From contig NZ_JACBZT010000001.1 of NCBI RefSeq assembly GCF_013408985.1, positions 1,984,001 through 2,048,000 on the forward strand: a DNA stretch of 64,000 nucleotides, given 5' to 3'. How positions within the stretch are numbered: position 1 is the stretch's first letter; each line of letters starts with the position of its first letter. The position numbers were made by a program, and so were the translations under genes. A model generated the notes under the pieces. The model saw nothing but the letters and a program-made list of their open reading frames with translations, had not been told where the DNA came from and did not search any database. The DNA is from Petropleomorpha daqingensis (GTDB lineage: Bacteria > Actinomycetota > Actinomycetes > Mycobacteriales > Geodermatophilaceae). This document shows positions 1-8,626 of this stretch, piece after piece.

Positions 1-954
1 CGCCCGGTAGCTGTAGGTGGCCCGGCGGCGCTGCCGCAGCGGGCGCTCCCCGGTGGCCACGCCCGGGTCGGTGACGTTGTCGAACCACTGCTCCTGGATG
101 CTGTCGAACCCGCCCGGCTGCGGGATCACGTCGTAGGCCGGCACCTCCATCTCGTCGCTGGCGCCGAAGGTGGCGGCGTGCACGAAGGGGAAGTGCGCGA
201 CGTCGAGGAAGTTGTCGGCCAGGGGGCCGGCCGGGCCGACGGAGCGCTTCGGCAGCAGCCAGCCGGCCACGAACCGGCGGTCGGCGGCCTCCGGCACCTC
301 GAGCACCTCGTCGACCGGCTCGGCGGGGGCCAGCCAGACCAGGCCGAGCCGCTCGCGGACGCCCCAGGCCGGCGGATCGGCCTCGAGCCCGTCGGGCGTG
401 CGGCGCAGCATCCAGGTCCGGCCGAGCAGCCGCACCTGCAGCCACCCGCCCCGGTGCAGCTCGCGGGACATCGCCACCGGGTGCCAGGCGTGCTCCAGCG
501 ACGGGTCGACGTTGGAGAACACCCGGCCGGCCGGCTGCGGGGGAGCCGGCGCCGGCTCGGGCTCGACGTCGGTCGCCTGCGGGCAGGGCTCGTCGGTGGA
601 CGACGGCGCCAGCCAGACCCAGCCGCCGCGCTCCTCGACCGCCCAGGGCACGTGCAGGTCGGCCCGGGGCGGCGGCGTCCCGTCGGGGCCGAGGGACGGG
701 ACCGTGGCGCAGCGCCCCTCCGCGTCGAACTGCCAGCCGTGGTACGGGCACTGCAGCCGCCCGTCGATCACCGAGCCGGCGGCCAGGGGCACGAGCCGGT
801 GCGGGCAGCGGGCCGGGAACGCGCTGATCTCGCCGCCGGGCCGCAACCGGACGACGACGTAGGACTGCCCGTCGGCGCCGACCGGGACCGGTGTCGTCCC
901 CACGTCGGCGGCGCGGGCGACGGGGAACCAGGCACCGGTGCGCAGCGCGGGCAT
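1..954 (-). CDS. Rieske non-haem iron oxygenase, alpha subunit type (partial, runs off left edge)
   Basis: An open frame of 318 codons starts at ATG 954 and leaves the window without a stop. Residues 50-72 carry a Rieske cluster motif: C50-P-H52, sixteen residues, then C69-P-Y-H72. Residues 248-259 contain N-x2-D251-x2-H254-x4-H259, the mononuclear iron site of ring-hydroxylating and related oxygenases. It would use electrons from a separate reductase to oxygenate an unknown substrate; no reductase gene is seen next to it. Between the two sites (about residues 152-212) is a second Rieske-fold-like stretch that lacks the Cys and His ligands. The gene is divergent from the DUF485/symporter pair. 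The family is secure; substrate and C-terminus cannot be seen. Confidence 0.85.
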   Translation of the reverse strand, partial: MPALRTGAWFPVARAADVGTTPVPVGADGQSYVVVRLRPGGEISAFPARCPHRLVPLAAGSVIDGRLQCPYHGWQFDAEGRCATVPSLGPDGTPPPRADLHVPWAVEERGGWVWLAPSSTDEPCPQATDVEPEPAPAPPQPAGRVFSNVDPSLEHAWHPVAMSRELHRGGWLQVRLLGRTWMLRRTPDGLEADPPAWGVRERLGLVWLAPAEPVDEVLEVPEAADRRFVAGWLLPKRSVGPAGPLADNFLDVAHFPFVHAATFGASDEMEVPAYDVIPQPGGFDSIQEQWFDNVTDPGVATGERPLRQRRRATYSYRA

Positions 955-1050
955 GCCTCATTGGACCGCATCGATGTTCCCCACGGGTTACGCGGCGCGG
1001 TCTGCAACGGATCGGACTCGAAGGTGTCGGATCGCGGAGCGGAGTCGTAC

Positions 1051-1066
1051 AGTGACCCGGCTCACA
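1051..1066. promoter_or_regulatory. CRP/GlxR-like site
   Basis: AGTGA, six bases, TCACA. This matches the CRP-family half sites TGTGA-N6-TCACA in nine of ten positions. It lies 26 bases before the DUF485 gene. Cyclic-AMP or GlxR-type control of acetate/pyruvate uptake is known in actinobacteria; binding here is inferred. Confidence 0.4.
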
Positions 1067-1092
1067 CAGCTACTTCACAGGAAGGCAGCACA

Positions 1093-1470
1093 GTGACCGC
1101 TCCGAACGACCGGCGCACGTTGACGTCGGAGGAGTACCGCCAAGCGCAGGATTCCGCGGAGTTCACCGAACTGCGCAAGCGGTTCCGCAGCTTCGTCGTC
1201 CCCACGACCGTCGCGTTCCTCGTCTGGTACTTCCTCTACGTCCTGCTCTCGACCTACGCGCCGTCGTTCATGGAGACGAAGGTGCTGGGGAACATCAACC
1301 TGGGCGTCCTGCTCGGGCTGGGCCAGTTCGTGACGACGTTCCTGATCACCCAGCTCTACGTCCGGCACGCCTCGCGGTCGATGGACCCCATCGCCGAGGA
1401 CATGCGCGAGCGCCTCGAGCAGCACGAGTTCGCCGCCGGGACGACGAGCGAGGAGGCCCGCCGTGGCTGA
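1093..1470 (+). CDS. DUF485 small membrane protein
   Basis: A 125-residue protein with a charged N-terminus (about 35 residues) and two membrane segments (about residues 36-58 and 70-92), the usual DUF485 form. Members are typically encoded directly before acetate/monocarboxylate symporters, as here: the last 8 bases overlap the symporter gene, so the two are probably translated together. The GTG start at 1093 follows an AGGAAGG-like site at 1079. The function is unknown; a helper or stabilising role for the symporter is inferred. The possible CRP-type site at 1051-1066 would control both genes. Confidence 0.85.
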   Translation: MTAPNDRRTLTSEEYRQAQDSAEFTELRKRFRSFVVPTTVAFLVWYFLYVLLSTYAPSFMETKVLGNINLGVLLGLGQFVTTFLITQLYVRHASRSMDPIAEDMRERLEQHEFAAGTTSEEARRG

Positions 1471-3097
1471 CGTGCTCGCCGCCGAGGAGACGGTCGGCAA
1501 CCCCGGGATCAACATCGCGATCTTCGGCGTCTTCGTCCTGATCACGCTGTACATCACGTTCCGGGCCAGCCGGACCAACCGCAGCGCCACCGACTACTAC
1601 GCGGCCGGGCGCACGATCAGCGCGACGCAGAACGGCCTGGCCATCTCCGGTGACTACCTGTCCGCCGCGTCGTTCCTGGGCATCGCCGGTGCCATCGCCG
1701 TCTTCGGCTACGACGGCTTCCTGTACTCGATCGGCTTCCTCGTCGCGTGGCTGGTCGCGCTGCTGCTCGTCGCGGAGCTGATGCGCAACACGGCGCGGTT
1801 CACGATGGCCGACGTCCTGGCGTTCCGGATGCGGCAGCGGCCGGTGCGCACCGCCGCCGCGATCTCCACGCTGGTCGTCTCGCTGTTCTACCTGCTGGCC
1901 CAGATGTCCGGCGCCGGCGGCCTGGTCACCCTGCTGCTCGGGGTGAAGGGCGAGGCGGCCCAGGCGCTGGTCGTGATCCTGGTCGGCGCGCTGATGATCT
2001 TCTACGTGCTGGTCGGCGGCATGCGCGGCACCACGTACGTGCAGGTCATCAAGGCCACCCTGCTGCTCGCCGGGGCACTGGTCATCACGGTCTGGGTGCT
2101 GGCGAAGTACGGCTTCAACCCGTCGTCGGTGCTGGGCGGGGCGGCCGACACCGCCGGGGCGAAGGTGCTCGACCCGGGCAACCAGTACGGGATCAGCAAC
2201 GCCTCGAAGCTGGACTTCGTCTCCCTGGCCCTCGCGCTCGTCCTCGGGACGGCGGGCCTGCCGCACGTGCTGATGCGCTTCTACACCGTGCCGACGGCCA
2301 AGGACGCCCGGCGCTCGGTGCAGTGGGCGATCTGGCTGATCGGGATCTTCTACCTGATGAGCCTGGTCATCGGTTACGGCGCCGGCGCGCTGGTCGGCCC
2401 CGAGCGGATCCTCGGCGCACCCGGGGCGGTCAACGCCGCCGCGCCGCTGCTGGCGTTCGAGCTCGGCGGCACGGTGCTGCTCGGCATCATCGCCGGCGTC
2501 GCGTTCGCCACGATCCTCGCCGTCGTCGCCGGCCTGACCATCACCGCCTCGGCCTCGTTCGCGCACGACGTCTACGCGAACGTGATCAAGAAGGGCGAGG
2601 TGCCACCCAACGGCGAGATCAAGGTCGCCCGGATCACCGCGATCGTGATCGGCGCGATCGCGATCGGGCTGGGCATCCTGGCGCTCCAGGCGGGGCTGAA
2701 CATCGCCTTCCTGGTCGCGCTGGCGTTCGCGATCGCCGCCTCGGCGAACCTGCCGACGATCCTCTACTCGCTGTTCTGGAAGCGGTTCACCACCCAGGGC
2801 GCGCTGTGGTCGATCTACGGCGGGCTGATCTCGTCGGTCGTCCTGATCATCTTCTCGCCGGTCGTCTCGGGCGCGGCGGTGAACCCGGCGACGGGCAAGT
2901 CGACGTCGATGATCCAGGACGTCGACTTCCACTGGTTCCCGCTGAACAACCCGGGACTGGTGTCGATCCCGCTGGCCTTCGTGCTCGGCTGGCTGGGCAC
3001 GGTGCTGACCAAGGAGAAGGCCGACGGGGACAAGTGGGCCGAGCTCGAGGTCCGCTCCCTGACCGGCATCGGCGCCGAGAAGGCCGTCCAGCACTGA
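1463..3097 (+). CDS. Sodium:solute symporter, acetate/monocarboxylate type (ActP/MctC-like)
   Basis: A 544-residue membrane protein with about 13 hydrophobic segments and the GDYLSAASFLG motif near residue 63, typical of the ActP branch of the solute:sodium symporter family. It should import acetate, pyruvate or propionate with Na+ or H+. The GTG start at 1463 lies inside the 3' end of the DUF485 gene and has a GAGGAGG site six bases upstream. The length is normal for the family. A perfect palindrome spans the stop codon and a second hairpin follows it. The exact substrate cannot be told from sequence. Confidence 0.88.
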   Translation: MADVLAAEETVGNPGINIAIFGVFVLITLYITFRASRTNRSATDYYAAGRTISATQNGLAISGDYLSAASFLGIAGAIAVFGYDGFLYSIGFLVAWLVALLLVAELMRNTARFTMADVLAFRMRQRPVRTAAAISTLVVSLFYLLAQMSGAGGLVTLLLGVKGEAAQALVVILVGALMIFYVLVGGMRGTTYVQVIKATLLLAGALVITVWVLAKYGFNPSSVLGGAADTAGAKVLDPGNQYGISNASKLDFVSLALALVLGTAGLPHVLMRFYTVPTAKDARRSVQWAIWLIGIFYLMSLVIGYGAGALVGPERILGAPGAVNAAAPLLAFELGGTVLLGIIAGVAFATILAVVAGLTITASASFAHDVYANVIKKGEVPPNGEIKVARITAIVIGAIAIGLGILALQAGLNIAFLVALAFAIAASANLPTILYSLFWKRFTTQGALWSIYGGLISSVVLIIFSPVVSGAAVNPATGKSTSMIQDVDFHWFPLNNPGLVSIPLAFVLGWLGTVLTKEKADGDKWAELEVRSLTGIGAEKAVQH

Positions 3098-3152
3098 TCA
3101 GGTGACCTGATCAGTGCTGTCCTCCCGCACCAGCGTTGGTGGGGGAGGACAG
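3091..3152 (+). terminator. Double hairpin after the symporter gene
   Basis: Two stem-loops share base 3117. The first is a perfect inverted repeat, 3091-3103 with 3105-3117, that includes the stop codon. The second pairs 3117-3132 with 3137-3152 (one mismatch) around a GCGT loop. There is no T-tract, which is normal for factor-aided actinobacterial terminators. Confidence 0.7.
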
Positions 3153-3198
3153 CGTTCGGTGCGGGAGGACGGCGGAGTGGCCCCGCGCGGCCGGCGGA

Positions 3199-3204
3199 TA
3201 GGGT
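3199..3204 (+). promoter_or_regulatory. -10 hexamer TAGGGT, leaderless start
   Basis: TAGGGT lies 7 bases before ATG 3212 and no Shine-Dalgarno sequence is present, so transcription probably begins at the start codon. Confidence 0.6.
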
Positions 3205-3211
3205 CCGGCGG

Positions 3212-4300
3212 ATGACCTCCCGGATCGTCCTGCTGGGCGCCACCGGCTACACCGGCCGCCTGACCGCGGAGGCGCTGGTGGCCCGCGGCGCCCGCCCGGT
3301 GCTGGCCGGCCGCAGCCCCGACAAGCTCGCCGCGCTCGCCGAGAAGCTCGGCGGCCTGGAGACCGCCCGCGCCGACGTGAGCGATCCGGCCGCCGTCCGG
3401 GCGCTGCTGGAGCCCGGCGACGTCCTGGTCACCACCGTCGGCCCGTTCCTGCAGCTGGGCGAGCCGGCGCTGGCCGCGGCGGTCGACGCCGGCGCGATCT
3501 ACCTCGACTCCACCGGCGAGCCGCCGTTCGTGCGGCGGGTGTTCGAGGAGTTCGGACCGCGGGCCGACCGCGCGACGCTGGTCCCGGCGTTCGGCATGGA
3601 CTACGTGCCCGGCAACCTCGCCGGCGCGCTGGCGCTGCAGGAGGCGGGCGACCGGGCGCACCGGCTCGACGTCGGCTACAGCATGCAGGGCACCCGCGGT
3701 CAGGCGTTCTCCCGCGGCACGCTCGTCTCGTCGATCGGCGTGCTGTTCGAGCCGGGGTTCGCCTTCACCGGCGGCCGCCTCGTGACCCAGACGCCCGGAC
3801 ACCGGACCTGGCGCTTCGACGCCGCCGGCCGCACCCGGCAGGGCCTGTCGATCGGCGGCTCCGAGCACCTCACGCTGCCGGCGCTGGCCCCCTCGCTGCG
3901 GGAGGTCGGCGTCTTCCTCGACTGGCTCGGGCCGGCCACGGGCGCGGCGCACCTGCTCTCGCCGTTCACCGGCCTGGCCGCGCGGGTGCCCGGGGCGTCG
4001 GGCGCCGCCCAGCGGCTGGCTACAGCCCTCGGGCGCCGGGTCGCCGAGGGCCCGTCGGGCAACGAGCAGGTGCGCGACATCGCCGTGGCCGAGGTCCGGG
4101 ACCGCGTCGGCGAGCTGGTCAGCCGGGTCGAGCTCGCCGGGCCGGAGCCCTACGGCTTCACCGGCGCCATGCTGGCCTGGGGTGCGACGACGGCCGCCGC
4201 GAGCGGCGTGCGGACCACCGGCGCCGCCGGTCCGGTGCAGGCCTTCGGCCTCGACGCGCTCACCGCGGGCGCCGCCGAGGCCGGCCTCGTGCGCGCATGA
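3212..4300 (+). CDS. Saccharopine dehydrogenase-like NAD(P)-binding protein
   Basis: A 362-residue protein that begins with a Rossmann fold, G9-A-T-G-Y-T-G15, and continues with the GPFLQLGEPALAAAV segment typical of the saccharopine dehydrogenase/trans-acting enoyl reductase group. Actinobacterial relatives include membrane-associated reductases in complex-lipid synthesis, but most have no known substrate. The start is set by the leaderless -10 at 3199. The stop overlaps the start of the MutL-like gene by 4 bases, so the two form an operon. The true substrate is unknown, and a role in lysine metabolism is unlikely from context. Confidence 0.82.
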   Translation: MTSRIVLLGATGYTGRLTAEALVARGARPVLAGRSPDKLAALAEKLGGLETARADVSDPAAVRALLEPGDVLVTTVGPFLQLGEPALAAAVDAGAIYLDSTGEPPFVRRVFEEFGPRADRATLVPAFGMDYVPGNLAGALALQEAGDRAHRLDVGYSMQGTRGQAFSRGTLVSSIGVLFEPGFAFTGGRLVTQTPGHRTWRFDAAGRTRQGLSIGGSEHLTLPALAPSLREVGVFLDWLGPATGAAHLLSPFTGLAARVPGASGAAQRLATALGRRVAEGPSGNEQVRDIAVAEVRDRVGELVSRVELAGPEPYGFTGAMLAWGATTAAASGVRTTGAAGPVQAFGLDALTAGAAEAGLVRA

Positions 4301-5523
4301 GCGCGATCGCCTGCGTCGACATCGGCTCCACCTACACCAAGGCCGCGCTGATCGGCCTACCGGACGGCGACCTGCTCGCGGTGAACCAGTCGCCGACCAC
4401 CCTCGACGACGTCGTCCGGGGCGTGCTCGCCGCCACCGAGGGCTGGGACGCGCCGGTCATCGCCTGCTCGAGCGCGGGCGGCGGGCTGCGGCTTGCGGTC
4501 GTCGGCTACGAGGAGCTGATCAGCGCCGAGGCCGGGCACCGCGCGGCGCTGTCGGCCGGCGCGCGGGTGGTGCACGTGGCCGCCGGCCGCCTGGACGATG
4601 CCGCGCTTGCCCGCCTCGCCGCGGTGGCGCCGGACGTCGTCCTGCTGGTCGGCGGCACCGACGGCGGCGAGGCCTCCGTGCTGCGGCACAACGCCCAGGC
4701 GCTGGCCGGGACGGGTCGGTCCGTACCGGTCGTGCTGGCCGGCAACGCCGCCGTCCGGGACGATGTCGCCGCGGTCCTGCGGGACGGCGGACTCCCCGTC
4801 ACCGAGGCGGACAACGTGCTGCCCGACATCGGCCTGCTGGAGCCGGAGTCGGCGCGGACGGCGATCCGCGCGGTGTTCCTGGAGCACGTCATCGGCGGTT
4901 CGCGGCTGTCCACCGACCCGCGCCTGCGGCAGTGGGTGCGGGCGGTCACGCCGGACGCCGTCCTGGAGGGCGTCAGCGTGCTGGCCCGAGAAGCGGCCGA
5001 GCGCGGCGTCGTCGTCCTCGACGTCGGCGGGGCGACCACCGACGTCTACTCGGTGCCCGACCCCGACGCCGAGCAGGCGACGCTCGGTCGCGAGGCGGTC
5101 GGGGTGCCCGCCCGCCGGCGCACCGTCGAGGGCGACCTCGGGGTCTCCGCCAGCGCCGACGACCTGCGCCGGGCCGCTCGCGCCGAGGGGCTGACCGACC
5201 CCGGCGACGACCCGCTCGCGCTGGGCGAGGCGGCGGCCACCGTGGCGCTGCGACGGCACCTGCGCGCGGAGGCCGCCTACGGCCCGGGTGGCGCGAGCGC
5301 ACGGGCGGCGGGGCTCGTCGTCCTGTCCGGGGGTGTGTTCCGGCACGCGGAGGACGTCGACGCCGCCGTGGCCCGGATCGCCGCGGACGCCGGCGGGGCC
5401 GGCAGCGTGCTGGCCGGCAGCGACGTGGTCGTCGACCGGCAGTACGTGCTGGCCGCGGCCGGGCTGCTGGCGGCCGAGCACCCGACCGCGGCCGGACGGT
5501 TGGTCGCCCGGCTGGTCAGTTGA
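4297..5523 (+). CDS. MutL-family ATPase (glutamate mutase/diol dehydratase reactivase-like)
   Basis: A 408-residue actin-fold ATPase. The N-terminal CVDIGSTYTK (from residue 6) is phosphate-binding loop 1, LVGGTDGGEASV lies near residue 125, and LDVGGATTD with D242 is the second phosphate loop. These mark the MutL family, found with B12-dependent glutamate mutases and thought to help maintain them. No mutase subunit gene is in the window, so it is an orphan here; its partner may lie elsewhere or it may serve the reductase gene it overlaps by 4 bases. The 3' end overlaps the convergent LCP gene by 8 bases. Confidence 0.8.
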   Translation: MSAIACVDIGSTYTKAALIGLPDGDLLAVNQSPTTLDDVVRGVLAATEGWDAPVIACSSAGGGLRLAVVGYEELISAEAGHRAALSAGARVVHVAAGRLDDAALARLAAVAPDVVLLVGGTDGGEASVLRHNAQALAGTGRSVPVVLAGNAAVRDDVAAVLRDGGLPVTEADNVLPDIGLLEPESARTAIRAVFLEHVIGGSRLSTDPRLRQWVRAVTPDAVLEGVSVLAREAAERGVVVLDVGGATTDVYSVPDPDAEQATLGREAVGVPARRRTVEGDLGVSASADDLRRAARAEGLTDPGDDPLALGEAAATVALRRHLRAEAAYGPGGASARAAGLVVLSGGVFRHAEDVDAAVARIAADAGGAGSVLAGSDVVVDRQYVLAAAGLLAAEHPTAAGRLVARLVS

Positions 5524-7069
5524 TGCAGCTGGTGTCGGCGGCGGTGCGCGGGGTGTCGGCCGAGGACGAGGCGGGCGCCGCCGGCGCGGTGACCGCCTGC
5601 CCGATCCCGTTGAAGTCCTTGCCGATCACGAGCTGGACGGTGCCGGCGCCGGCGTCGTCCACCTGCTTGAGCGCCGCGCCCGGGACGCTGGCCGCCAGCG
5701 TGGCGGCCAGGGCCTCGTCGCCGGCGGCGTAGCGGATCTCGGTGGTGGCGTAGTCGCTGGAGTCGGCGTTGCCCGTGCTGGTGACGACGAAGCCGGCGGC
5801 CTGCAGCGCCGTCTTGGCCTGGCCCGCGAGGCCCGCCGTGCCCGATCCGTTGTAGACGGCGACCTTCACCTCGCCCGGTGCGACGGTCTGCGTCGCGGGC
5901 TGGCCGCCGCCCTGCGCGTCCGCCGGGGAGGCCGAGAGCTGGGCGAAGAACGCGTGCAGCGTGTCCTCGTCCTCCAGCTTCACGATCGACCGGCCCTGGT
6001 CGTCGTGGGCGTTCGCGTCGGCGACCGGCACCGTCTGGAAGTCGATGCTGCCCGCGGTGACCGACTGCATCTGCTTGGCCAGGTCCAGCAGGTCCAGCGA
6101 GCGGTCGACGGTCAGCGACCCGGCCGCCGCCTTGACCAGCTGCCGCTGCTTGCCGAGGTCGAGCAGCACGTCCTCGGAGAGGATCTTGCGGACGACGCCG
6201 GCGATGAACACCTGCTGGCGCACGATCCGGTCGAGGTCGCCGCGCGGGAGGGCGGGGCTGCCGTCGGGACGGACGCCGTGCCGCTCGCGGACGAACTTCA
6301 GCGCGTCGGCGCCGGTGATCGTCTGCTTGCCCGCCGGGAACACCGCGCCGGAGTACTGGCTGTCGTCGACGGCGTAGCAGAGGTTGACCTCGACCCCGCC
6401 GACGACCGTGGCCAGGTTGAAGAAGCCGAGCAGGTCGACCTCGGCGTAGTGGTCGATCTGCAGCCCGCTCAGCTTGCTGATCGTCTGCACGAGCAGCTGC
6501 GCCCCGGCGGCCTCCTTCTCGGCGGTCGAGGCCTGGGAGCCCGCCGAGGAGTAGCCGTAGGCGTAGGCCGCGTTGAGCTTGTCCTTGCCGTGGCCGGGGA
6601 TCTCCACGTACGAGTCGCGGGGGAAGGACACGAAGGAGGCGCGGGACCCGTCGGCCGGGACGTGCACCAGGATCATCGTGTCGGTGTTGAGGCCGCCGGA
6701 GTCGTTGGCGCCGGCGTTGAGCTCCGCCAGCTGCTCGGGGGTCAGGTCCGTGCGGCCGTCCTGACCGACGAGCAGCAGGTTCATGTCGGTGCCGATGCCG
6801 TCGTTGCCCGACGTCGGGATCGCGTCGGTGCGGTTGACCGAGGCGTCGGCGACCTGGGTCAGGTACCAGCCCCACCCGCTGACGGCGAGCAGCGCCGCCG
6901 ACACGAGGGCGGCGACCAGACGGGCTGCCACGACCCCGCGCGAGGTCCGGCGGGGGTTCCTGCGCTGGTGGGGGGCGCGTTCGTGGGCCGTCCGCTCATG
7001 GGGGGTGCGCCCGGCGCGCGGGTCGAGCCGCGGGGGCAGCGGGCGACCGGGAAGGTCCTCTCGCCCCAT
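5516..7069 (-). CDS. LytR-CpsA-Psr (LCP) family cell-wall glycopolymer ligase
   Basis: A 517-residue type II membrane protein. Residues 1-45 are cytosolic and rich in Arg, Pro and His; residues 46-69 form one membrane helix; an extracellular LCP domain follows (NTDTMILVHV, then SFPRDSYVEIP with the conserved Arg and Asp); a LytR_C domain (about residues 405-500) includes VAVYNGSGTAGLA. LCP enzymes attach arabinogalactan, teichoic or other polymers from lipid carriers to peptidoglycan. The start ATG 7069 has an ideal AGGAGG site seven bases upstream. It is the last gene of a minus-strand set with two PH-domain proteins, 44 bases after the second. A longer upstream frame exists but belongs to the neighbouring gene's shadow. 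Confidence 0.92.
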   Translation of the reverse strand: MGREDLPGRPLPPRLDPRAGRTPHERTAHERAPHQRRNPRRTSRGVVAARLVAALVSAALLAVSGWGWYLTQVADASVNRTDAIPTSGNDGIGTDMNLLLVGQDGRTDLTPEQLAELNAGANDSGGLNTDTMILVHVPADGSRASFVSFPRDSYVEIPGHGKDKLNAAYAYGYSSAGSQASTAEKEAAGAQLLVQTISKLSGLQIDHYAEVDLLGFFNLATVVGGVEVNLCYAVDDSQYSGAVFPAGKQTITGADALKFVRERHGVRPDGSPALPRGDLDRIVRQQVFIAGVVRKILSEDVLLDLGKQRQLVKAAAGSLTVDRSLDLLDLAKQMQSVTAGSIDFQTVPVADANAHDDQGRSIVKLEDEDTLHAFFAQLSASPADAQGGGQPATQTVAPGEVKVAVYNGSGTAGLAGQAKTALQAAGFVVTSTGNADSSDYATTEIRYAAGDEALAATLAASVPGAALKQVDDAGAGTVQLVIGKDFNGIGQAVTAPAAPASSSADTPRTAADTSCIN

Positions 7070-7113
7070 GAAGCCTCCTGACCAGCGCGGACGCCCGCGA
7101 ATGCTAGTGACGG

Positions 7114-8616
7114 TCAGTCCAACGTCGGAGCTGCGACACGGTGTTCCAGCGTGGCGGCCCACGGTTCGGATGCCGCGAGGGCGAATCCCGGCACGTCCGC
7201 GGCGGCCAGGTCGACGGCGGCGTAGCCCCCGCTGCCGGCTCCGACGCAGGCCACGACGGTCGCCAGGCCGGCCCGCCGCTGGAAGAACGACTGCCGCACG
7301 CTCCAGCCGACCACGGCCCGCCGCTGCAGCACCGCCTGCTCCCGGGACAGCCACCCGGACCGCACGCTGAACGACGTCGCCCCCGCCACCGAGCCGAGCG
7401 AGGCGTACCGGCCCAGCCCGAGCGGGATCCCGAGCACCGCCAGGACGACACCGGCGGCCGGCAGCCACCACCAGCCGTCGGTCGCGGTGAGCACGACGCC
7501 GACGGCGGTGACGACGAGGCCCGGGGTGACCGCGCGGCTCAGCCGCCGGCGGCGGGCGGCGAGCGGGTGACGGCGCAGCGGTCCGGGGTCGTCGACCAGG
7601 CGGTGGCCGAGCGCCAGTGCCTCCTCGCGCGGGCCCAGCGGCAGCAGCTGCCCGCGCCGGGCGGCGTCGCCGAGGCCGGTCACGAGCGCGCTGACCCGCG
7701 CCGCGCGGACCAGCCGCATGCCCAGTCCCTCGGCGAGGGTGACGCCGCGGATCCGGTCGATCTCCAGCTCGGTGTGCCGGCGGGTGATCAGCCCGCGGAC
7801 GGCGAGCAGCGACCCGCCCCGGCGGGTCAGCCGGAAGCCCCAGTTCACGACCGCGGCACCGACCACCGCGCCGACCACCAGGACGACGATGGCGAGCCCG
7901 ATCGCGACCACCACGACCTGCGTGTCCAGCGCGTTCGGGCCGGGCAGGTCGGGCTTGAGGTCCTCCGGCAGCTCGTCGGCCAGCCGGAACAGCGCGCCGA
8001 CGGCGGCCAGCGGTAGCAGCAGGTAGCTGCCCACCAGCGGGGCGTAGAGCAGCCAGCGGTTGTCGAAGTGCGCGAACTCCTCCTCGGCGGGCGGCGGCTC
8101 GGGGACGGCGACGTCCTCGGGCTGCACCGCCGTCCCGACCGGTCGCCGGGTGAGCAGGACCGACCGCAACCGGTCGCCCTCGGCGCGGGTGACGCCGTCG
8201 ACGACGAGCTCCTCCTCGTCCTTGCGGCCGACTGCGCCCGCCGCCGCGTCGATGCGCACCCGGACCAGCCCGAACACCCGGTGCAGCGCCGGCGCCTCGA
8301 CCTCGACGCCGCGGATCCGGTCGTTGGGCACGGTGCGGACCGAGCGGGCGAGCAGCCCGCGGGTCACCACCACCGACGTCGGGCCGTCGACGTAGCCGAA
8401 CCGCCACCACGACAGCCCCGCCGTGACCAGGGAGACGAGGGTGACCGCGACGACCATGCCGACGACGGCCCACCGGCCGCCGTTCACGCCGACCGTCGCG
8501 AGCAGGGCCAGCGCGGCGGGGACGAACGAGCGGGCCTGCCGGAAGGTCACCGTGTGCAGCAGCACGATCAGCGGGGAGGTCCGCCGTCCCTGCGGCGTCG
8601 GCGGCGCCTCGATCAC
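7114..8616 (-). CDS. Membrane protein with bacterial PH (bPH2, YdbT-like) domains
   Basis: A 500-residue protein with hydrophobic segments near residues 28-70, 190-220, 240-265 and 370-400, alternating with bPH2 domains. Each soluble part shows the IRGVEVEAP / RIRGVTLAEGLG type motif after a membrane pair, as in YdbT proteins with two or three PH repeats. The GTG start at 8616 is 10 bases after the stop of the smaller PH gene, and a GAGG site precedes it. Members are membrane proteins of uncertain role, sometimes linked to envelope stress. The pairing of a small and a large PH protein is common, so the two probably work as a complex. Confidence 0.85.
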   Translation of the reverse strand: MIEAPPTPQGRRTSPLIVLLHTVTFRQARSFVPAALALLATVGVNGGRWAVVGMVVAVTLVSLVTAGLSWWRFGYVDGPTSVVVTRGLLARSVRTVPNDRIRGVEVEAPALHRVFGLVRVRIDAAAGAVGRKDEEELVVDGVTRAEGDRLRSVLLTRRPVGTAVQPEDVAVPEPPPAEEEFAHFDNRWLLYAPLVGSYLLLPLAAVGALFRLADELPEDLKPDLPGPNALDTQVVVVAIGLAIVVLVVGAVVGAAVVNWGFRLTRRGGSLLAVRGLITRRHTELEIDRIRGVTLAEGLGMRLVRAARVSALVTGLGDAARRGQLLPLGPREEALALGHRLVDDPGPLRRHPLAARRRRLSRAVTPGLVVTAVGVVLTATDGWWWLPAAGVVLAVLGIPLGLGRYASLGSVAGATSFSVRSGWLSREQAVLQRRAVVGWSVRQSFFQRRAGLATVVACVGAGSGGYAAVDLAAADVPGFALAASEPWAATLEHRVAAPTLD

Positions 8617-8626
8617 GTCGCCTCGA

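Noticed and set aside
178..1092. Upstream extension of the DUF485 frame to 178
   Set aside because: It is antisense to the Rieske gene and has shadow composition; the family N-terminus fits GTG 1093.
1346..3094. A 582-codon open frame antisense to the symporter
   Set aside because: Arg/Asp/Gln-rich composition, no recognisable domain and full overlap with a well-supported membrane transporter; a GC-bias shadow.
5516..8473. A single 985-codon frame joining the LCP gene to upstream sequence
   Set aside because: The upstream 467 codons are in the wrong frame of the PH-domain gene and have shadow composition; a strong ribosome site at ATG 7069 marks the true start.
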